In this document: piece by piece, positions 59,079 through 64,000 of the stretch
Numbering within the stretch: position 1 is the first letter of the stretch
Layout of the letters: every line of letters begins with the position of its first letter
From: Mucilaginibacter sp. SG564
GTDB lineage: Bacteria > Bacteroidota > Bacteroidia > Sphingobacteriales > Sphingobacteriaceae
Length of the DNA stretch: 64,000 nucleotides
Direction: 5' to 3'
Assembly (NCBI RefSeq): GCF_013149275.1
Contig: NZ_JABGNA010000002.1
Coordinates: 620,001-684,000, forward strand
Notes under the pieces: model-generated
Databases searched by the model: none
The model's input: only the letters and a program-made list of their open reading frames with translations
Told to the model about the DNA's origin: nothing
Position numbers and translations under genes: made by a program

Positions 59079-59169
59079 GCGTCATTGCGAGGAGGAACGA
59101 CGTGGCAATCCCCGATTAGCGGAGCCGCTCTGTAAGTAGGGGATTGCCACGCTATCGCTCGCAATGACG
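59079..59169. repeat. R2 inverted-repeat element, copy D
   Basis: CGTCATTGCGAGGAGGAACG... and GGGGATTGCCACGCTATCGC... arms, complete. Its last bases contain an ATG in frame with tag. Confidence 0.85.
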
Positions 59170-59199
59170 GGTTCTATAATTTTTAATCAAATAGATGAT

Positions 59200-59760
59200 A
59201 TGACTAATCCAAACTTAACCCGCTGCGCATGGGCTGGTACCGATCCTTTGTACATGAAATATCATGACGAAGAATGGGGTAAAGAAACCCATGATGATAA
59301 AGTACTGTTTGAGTTCCTGATACTGGAATCGGCACAGGCCGGTTTAAGCTGGATCACCATTTTGCGTCGTCGCGATAATTACCGGAAGGCCTTTGCTGAT
59401 TTTGACGTAAAAAAGGTAGCCGCCTTTACCGATGCCGATGTAGAACGCCTGATGCAGGATGCGGGCATCATCCGTAACCGATTAAAAATTCTGGCAGCCA
59501 TTACCAATGCTCAATTGTTTATCCAGGTGCAAAAGGAGTTTGGCTCGTTTGATCAATACCTGTACAGCTTTATGCCCGATGGAAAACCGATCATCAATCA
59601 CCCCGAGCGGAGCGTTCCTGCCAGTACGCCCATATCTGATGCCATCAGCAAGGATATGAAAAAGCGGGGCTTTAAGTTTTTTGGCACCACCATTTGCTAC
59701 GCGCACATGCAAGCCACCGGGATGGTTAACGATCACCTGGCTACTTGCGATTTTAGGTAG
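59200..59760 (+). CDS. tag: DNA-3-methyladenine glycosylase I
   Basis: A 186-residue base-excision glycosylase. RCAWAGTDPLYMKYHDEEWG opens the protein (E. coli Tag: CGWVSQDPLYIAYHDNEWG); AGLSWITILRRRDNYRKAF contains the substrate-pocket Trp; Cys in TTICYAHMQA and the two His near the C-terminus (AHMQATGMVNDH) are zinc ligands with the N-terminal Cys. An in-frame ATG at 59164 would add 12 residues encoded partly by repeat R2, and is rejected. The length matches the family. Confidence 0.93.
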   Translation: MTNPNLTRCAWAGTDPLYMKYHDEEWGKETHDDKVLFEFLILESAQAGLSWITILRRRDNYRKAFADFDVKKVAAFTDADVERLMQDAGIIRNRLKILAAITNAQLFIQVQKEFGSFDQYLYSFMPDGKPIINHPERSVPASTPISDAISKDMKKRGFKFFGTTICYAHMQATGMVNDHLATCDFR

Positions 59761-59964
59761 GGGATTTCACCGATTAGTTAGGGATTTCACCGATTTTTGG
59801 AGAATGAATTTTGGATTTGATTTTTAGAATGCGCTTGGCCACTATTCATCAACATAAATTGTATTTTTGAAAAGATACAATTCAATTTAGTCTTTAACAT
59901 ATATCAACTGATAATCAGTGAAATCACAAGATAGATCGGTGAAATCACATAAAATCAGTGTAAT
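59761..59964. repeat. Inverted repeats of GATTTCACCGAT type around polA promoter
   Basis: Left: GGGATTTCACCGATTAGTTA and GGGATTTCACCGATTTTTGG (59761-59800). Right: AATCAGTGAAATCACAAG, ATCGGTGAAATCACATA and AATCAGTGTAATCATAA (59912-59967). The right cluster is in the polA leader. Confidence 0.75.
59862..59869 (+). promoter_or_regulatory. -7 element of polA promoter
   Basis: TATTTTTG, exact TAnnTTTG, with a TTG at 59835-59837 as a loosely spaced -33. The resulting leader of about 100 nt carries three direct GTGAAATCAC-type repeats. Confidence 0.5.
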
Positions 59965-59972
59965 CATAACCA

Positions 59973-62780
59973 ATGAAAAAACTATTTCTTTTGGATGGCA
60001 TGGCCCTTATTTACCGGGCGCATTTTGCTTTAAGTAAGAGTCCGCGGTTTACGTCGAATGGCTTAAATACCTCGGCGGTAATGGGTTTCACCAATACCCT
60101 GCTGGATGTTTTGAAAAAAGAAAAGCCAACACATATGGCCGTGGTATTTGATACCGATGCCCCTACCGAACGTCATACCGATTATGAGGCCTATAAAGCC
60201 CATCGCGAGGCTATGCCCGAGGACTTGTCCAAAGCCCTGCCCTATGTGATCAAGGTGATACTGGGTTTCAATATTCCGGTAATCACTTCCGATGGTTATG
60301 AGGCAGATGATATCATTGGCACCCTGGCTAAAAAGGCCGAACAAAAGGGTTACCAGGTATACTGCATGACCCCCGATAAAGACTTCGCGCAGCTGGTATC
60401 CGAAAATATCCGCATCTACAAACCGGCCCGCATGGGTAACGAAATGGAGATACTGGGTGTGAAAGAGGTGCTGGAGAAATGGGAAATTGAACGCGTAGAA
60501 CAGGTTATAGATATTTTGGGTTTATGGGGCGACGCGGTGGATAATATCCCCGGTATCCCCGGCATTGGCGAAAAAACAGCCAAAGCCCTTATCAAACAAT
60601 ATGGCTCGATGGAAGAGATCATTGCCCATAGCCATGAGTTAAAAGGCAAGCAGCGCGAAAACGTGGAACAATATGCCGAACAGGGCTTACTCTCTAAAAA
60701 GCTGGCTACCATCCTGCTGAATGTTCCTGTTGAGCTGGACGAAGAAGGTTTGGCAATGGGTGAGCCAAGCAAAGATCTTTTAGAGCCGCTTTTTGCCGAA
60801 CTGGAATTCCGCACTTTAGGGCGCCGGGTTTTTGGCGACGACTTTAGCGTTACCGAACTAAAGGCTGTTTCAGTTCAAACCGATCTGTTTGGTGACCCTG
60901 TGGCTACCGCCCGCACCACGATGACGGTTGATGTGGAGGACATTTATGAACCGCCCGCTACCGCGGCTAAAAATATTGACAATGTACCGCATGAGTATCA
61001 CCTGGCTGACACGCCGGAGAAACGTGCGGAACTGATATCGCTGTTACTCAAACAGCAAACCATTTGTTTTGATACCGAAACCACCGGCACCGATGCTAAT
61101 TATTGTGAGCTGGTAGGCCTGTCATTCGCGGTAAAACCGGGCGAGGCATGGTATGTACCCGTTCCGGAAAATCAGGATGAAGCCAAAAGTATCGCGACCG
61201 AATTTAAGCCCGTACTGGAGCATGAAGGCATCAGCAAAATAGGGCAAAACATTAAGTTTGATATCCTGATACTTAAATGGTACGGTATTGAAGTAAAAGG
61301 TGCCCTGTTTGACACCATGATGGCGCACTACGTGATCGATCCGGATACGCGCCATGGCATGGATATTCTTTCGGAAAACTACCTGGGTTATAAACCGGTT
61401 TCCATCACTACGCTCATCGGTCCCAAAGGCAAAAATCAGGGCAATATGCGCGATGTGGAGATTGAAAAGATTAAAGAATACGCCGCCGAGGATGCCGACA
61501 TCACCCTGCAGCTTAAAGATATTTTTGAACCCAAACTAAAGCAGGTAGAAAGCGAAAAACTCATCAACGAAATTGAACACCCGCTGATATATGTGCTGGC
61601 CGATATGGAGTTTGAGGGTGTAAAGATCGATCATGATACCCTGCGCGAATTCTCCAAGCAACTGGAAACCGATATTGCCGGTTTTGAAAAAACAGTGTAC
61701 GAAAAAGCAGGAGTGCGGTTCAACATCGCATCGCCAAAACAACTGGGCGAGGTGCTGTTTGAAAAACTGATGCTTGACCCCAAAGCCAAAAAAACCAAAA
61801 CCGGCCAATACCAAACCGGCGAGGATGTATTGTTATCCCTTGCTGCCAAAAGCGATATTGTACGCGATATCCTCGATTTCCGCCAGTTACAAAAGTTGAA
61901 ATCAACTTATGTAGACGCGCTGCCAACTATGGTGAACCCTAAAACGGGTCGTGTGCATACCTCCTATAACCAGGCTGTAGCCGCCACCGGTCGCCTAAGC
62001 AGCGTGAACCCCAACCTGCAAAATATCCCTATCCGTACCGAACGCGGTCGTGAAGTGAGGAAAGCTTTTATCCCCCGTGATAGCGGGCACAGTATTGTAT
62101 CTGCCGATTATTCGCAGATAGAGCTGCGCATTATTGCCGAGATCAGTAAAGACCCCAACATGATGCAGGCCTTTATTGATAACCTGGATATCCACACGGC
62201 TACAGCCGCCAATGTATACGGCGTGGCACTGGATGAAGTAACCAGCGATCAGCGCCGTAATGCCAAGGCGGTAAACTTTGGTATCATCTATGGGCAGTCG
62301 GCATTTGGCTTGTCGCAAAACCTGGGTATCCCGCGTAAGGAGGCTGCCGATATTATTGAACAGTACTTTGCCCAGTTCCCCGGTATCAAACAATACATGA
62401 GCGATACCATGAACTTTGCCCGCGAAAATGGTTATGTAACCACGCTGATGGGCAGGCGCAGGTATCTGCGCGATATCAATTCGGCCAATGCTACCGTACG
62501 CGGTTTTGCCGAGCGAAATGCCATTAACGCGCCAATACAAGGTTCGGCTGCCGATATGATCAAGATAGCCATGATCAACATTCACCGCGAAATAAAAGCC
62601 CAAAAACTGGAAGCCAAAATGACCATGCAGGTACATGATGAGTTGGTGTTTGATGTGCCCAATCACGAAATTGAACTGATAAAACCCATCATTATGCACA
62701 ACATGAAAACCGCCATCAAAACCGAAGTGCCTATCATGGTAGAGATTGGTACAGGATTAAACTGGCTCGAAGCGCATTAA
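59973..62780 (+). CDS. polA: DNA polymerase I
   Basis: A 935-residue, three-domain enzyme. The 5'-3' exonuclease comes first (FLLDGMALIYRAHFAL, GYEADDIIGTLA, WGDAVDNIPGIPGIGEKTA). The 3'-5' exonuclease at about 345-530 keeps its acidic residues (CFDTETTGTDANYCELVG, KFDILILKWYGI, EYAAEDADITLQL), so proofreading is probably active. The family A polymerase shows SADYSQIELRIIA (motif A), RRNAKAVNFGIIYGQSAFGL (motif B) and MQVHDELVFDV (motif C). Full length, monocistronic. Confidence 0.97.
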   Translation: MKKLFLLDGMALIYRAHFALSKSPRFTSNGLNTSAVMGFTNTLLDVLKKEKPTHMAVVFDTDAPTERHTDYEAYKAHREAMPEDLSKALPYVIKVILGFNIPVITSDGYEADDIIGTLAKKAEQKGYQVYCMTPDKDFAQLVSENIRIYKPARMGNEMEILGVKEVLEKWEIERVEQVIDILGLWGDAVDNIPGIPGIGEKTAKALIKQYGSMEEIIAHSHELKGKQRENVEQYAEQGLLSKKLATILLNVPVELDEEGLAMGEPSKDLLEPLFAELEFRTLGRRVFGDDFSVTELKAVSVQTDLFGDPVATARTTMTVDVEDIYEPPATAAKNIDNVPHEYHLADTPEKRAELISLLLKQQTICFDTETTGTDANYCELVGLSFAVKPGEAWYVPVPENQDEAKSIATEFKPVLEHEGISKIGQNIKFDILILKWYGIEVKGALFDTMMAHYVIDPDTRHGMDILSENYLGYKPVSITTLIGPKGKNQGNMRDVEIEKIKEYAAEDADITLQLKDIFEPKLKQVESEKLINEIEHPLIYVLADMEFEGVKIDHDTLREFSKQLETDIAGFEKTVYEKAGVRFNIASPKQLGEVLFEKLMLDPKAKKTKTGQYQTGEDVLLSLAAKSDIVRDILDFRQLQKLKSTYVDALPTMVNPKTGRVHTSYNQAVAATGRLSSVNPNLQNIPIRTERGREVRKAFIPRDSGHSIVSADYSQIELRIIAEISKDPNMMQAFIDNLDIHTATAANVYGVALDEVTSDQRRNAKAVNFGIIYGQSAFGLSQNLGIPRKEAADIIEQYFAQFPGIKQYMSDTMNFARENGYVTTLMGRRRYLRDINSANATVRGFAERNAINAPIQGSAADMIKIAMINIHREIKAQKLEAKMTMQVHDELVFDVPNHEIELIKPIIMHNMKTAIKTEVPIMVEIGTGLNWLEAH

Positions 62781-62784
62781 GGGG

Positions 62785-62817
62785 AGAGGCAAGAGATAAG
62801 AATCAAGAAATAAGATT
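62785..62817. repeat. R5 repeat, single arm
   Basis: GAGGCAAGAGATAAGAATCA then AGAAATAAGAT: left-arm type, directly after polA. Confidence 0.5.
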
Positions 62818-62947
62818 TACTGTCCGCTCAGGGTCTCTCGCAGGGACCCTGAGTTTGCATACAGCCACAAGGTCCCTTTTAGGAGACCCAGAGGAGGCGA
62901 AAGGGAGCATATGAAAAGGCACAATGAAAAATAGTGACAAAAAGCGG

Positions 62948-63026
62948 GCTGTCACCCTGAGCTCCGTCGAAGGGTAGAGCGCAAAGGCCTGTCCACCATG
63001 CTTCGACGATGCTCAGCATGACAGCC
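62948..63026. repeat. R3 inverted-repeat element, copy C
   Basis: GCTGTCACCCTGAGCTCCGT... and CGATGCTCAGCATGACAGC arms; diverged in the CTGAGCCTGTCGAAG motif (CTGAGCTCCGTCGAAG). Confidence 0.75.
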
Positions 63027-63362
63027 TTTTTGGATAGCCCCGCAGTCGCTCGGCTCCAGCCGGGTGACCATTATTAACCGGCCTCCGGCCGAAATTGCGA
63101 ACATCTTCTAATCGTTGGCGATAATTTATTTACGAATAAGATAAAATATAAGCGATTTTAGAATCATTGGGCTTGCTTAGTGTATCCAAATACCCAACCC
63201 GGTATTGGCTGTTTTCTGCGTTTTTGGTACAAATACCGCAACTTAAGCTGCAAAATCTTAATAAGTTTTTTACAATAATCTGTCTAAATTTCAAAAACTA
63301 TATTAATTCAGATAGGTTTCTCTTTTAGCAATCTTTGCTTAAATTGAACCAATAAAACCTTA

Positions 63363-64000
63363 ATGAAAATATACCATCTGAGTGCCGAATGTTACCCCGT
63401 TGCCAAAGTTGGCGGCCTTGCTGATGTGGTTGGTGCATTGCCCAAATACCAAAATCAGGCGGGTTTGCAGGCGGCCGTTGTAATGCCTTTTTACGATCGT
63501 AAATTCACCCGCGAAAACGAGTTTGAAGTGGTTTTCAGCGCGGCCACGCTATTAGGCACACGCAGGCTTTTTTTTGAAATACTGAAAGAAAAAACCGATA
63601 AACTGGGTTTTGAGCTATACCTGGTAAAGATTCCCGGACTGATTGATCGTGAAAATATATACAGCTACCCGGATGAGCGGGAGCAGTTTATTGCCTTTCA
63701 GCTGGCTTTTTTAGATTGGATAAGCTACAGCGGGCAATCACCTGATGTGATTCATTGTCATGATCATCACTCGGGCCTGGTGCCATTCCTGTTGTATCAC
63801 TCTAAATTGTACCAACGTCTGGCCAATACGCCTACGGTGTTCACCATCCATAACGGGCAGTATCATGGCGCTTTTGGCTGGGACAATCTGTCGTACCTGC
63901 CCGAGATCGACCTCACAAAAACAGGTTTGCTGGACTGGGCCGGTGGCATTAACCCGCTGGCTGCGGCTGTAAAATGCTGCTGGAAATATACCACGGTATC
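63363..64000 (+). CDS. glgA: Glycogen synthase, N-terminal part
   Basis: The window ends inside this gene; 212 codons are visible. MKIYHLSAECYPVAKVGGLADVVG is the GT5 N-terminus with the ADP-glucose-binding K-x-G-G-L motif, followed by VVMPFYDR, DVIHCHDHHSGLVPF and FTIHNGQYHGAFGWD. Bacteroidota also encode GT5 and GT3 glycogen synthases; this is the GT5 (ADP-glucose-type) fold. The right end, with the second Rossmann domain, is outside the window. Confidence 0.88.
   Translation, partial: MKIYHLSAECYPVAKVGGLADVVGALPKYQNQAGLQAAVVMPFYDRKFTRENEFEVVFSAATLLGTRRLFFEILKEKTDKLGFELYLVKIPGLIDRENIYSYPDEREQFIAFQLAFLDWISYSGQSPDVIHCHDHHSGLVPFLLYHSKLYQRLANTPTVFTIHNGQYHGAFGWDNLSYLPEIDLTKTGLLDWAGGINPLAAAVKCCWKYTTV

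Larger units (their letters stand above)
62781..63362. other. Gap between polA and glgA
   Basis: 582 nt without a supported ORF. It holds an R5 single arm (62785-62817), GGGTCTCTCGCAGGGACCC hairpin-like palindrome and AGGTCCCTTTTAGGAGACC (about 62837-62890), repeat R3 copy C (62948-63026), CGGCCTCCGGCCG palindrome (63080-63092), and then 260 nt of AT-rich sequence that should include the glgA promoter. Confidence 0.6.

Noticed and set aside
59164..59199. Upstream ATG as the start of tag
   Set aside because: The extra residues are encoded by repeat R2 and do not fit the family N-terminus, which starts at 59200.
61995..62699. A 234-codon open frame on the minus strand
   Set aside because: It lies wholly antisense to the polymerase domain of polA, has low-complexity, unfamily-like sequence and no promoter; it follows from the codon bias of polA.

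Overview
The window is a stretch of chromosome from a Bacteroidota bacterium, most likely family Sphingobacteriaceae and close to Mucilaginibacter or Pedobacter (inference from gene content; no 16S gene is present). Supporting signs are several close matches to the Bacteroidota promoter element TAnnTTTG, almost no Shine-Dalgarno sequences, a three-gene type-B succinate dehydrogenase, lipoproteins with short N-termini ending in Cys, and families typical of the phylum (DUF1080, DUF4369, PdeM, standalone B12-binding mutase subunit). I see no rRNA, tRNA, CRISPR array, phage or intact insertion sequence.

Layout. 1-4.8 kb: a cut-off CBS-domain gene, an outer-membrane phospholipase-like protein, and a sugar-oxidation group (DUF1080 hydrolase, GMC oxidoreductase, gluconate-dehydrogenase-subunit-3-like protein). 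5-6.3 kb: a GreA/B-like protein and an RRM RNA-binding protein. 6.5-11.2 kb: a paoABC-type molybdenum aldehyde oxidoreductase operon and a dienelactone-hydrolase-like enzyme. 11.3-20 kb: membrane/glycosyltransferase pair, an OppC permease, an RsbU-type phosphatase, rnhB, a GT4 enzyme, gcvT and comB. 20-29 kb: DUF4349, MazG-like and dtd on the minus strand, a PLP trans-sulfuration enzyme, an uncharacterised TIM-barrel-like lipoprotein plus large repeat protein pair, a serine hydrolase and rsgA. 29.4-34.7 kb: thr operon (thrA-thrB-thrC) preceded by a Thr/Ile-rich leader peptide and a classical attenuator. 35-40 kb: a HAD hydrolase and sdhCAB. 40-54.5 kb: a cysteine-less thioredoxin-like lipoprotein, pdeM, a two-component pair, methylmalonyl-CoA mutase B12 subunit with an enoyl-CoA hydratase, an AT-rich probable insertion, an NtrC regulator fused operonically to a tiny H-box protein, and a YtxH/holin-like envelope operon. 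54.6-64 kb: trmB, an alkyltransferase-like protein, ICMT-like and VOC proteins, an outer-membrane protein, a CMD-family protein, tag, polA and the start of glgA.

The most distinctive property is the intergenic DNA: at least eight families of short inverted-repeat elements recur between genes, often nested in one another. They supply promoter parts (rnhB), a lipoprotein signal peptide (gene at 23478) and spurious upstream start codons (tag, holin-like gene). A separate 229-nt AT-rich noncoding block occurs twice, 12.6 kb apart, each time upstream of a gene. The best candidates for undescribed biology are the NtrC/mini-H-box pair, the TIM-barrel/repeat-protein pair, the duplicated 229-nt block, and the co-option of mobile repeats as functional sequence.
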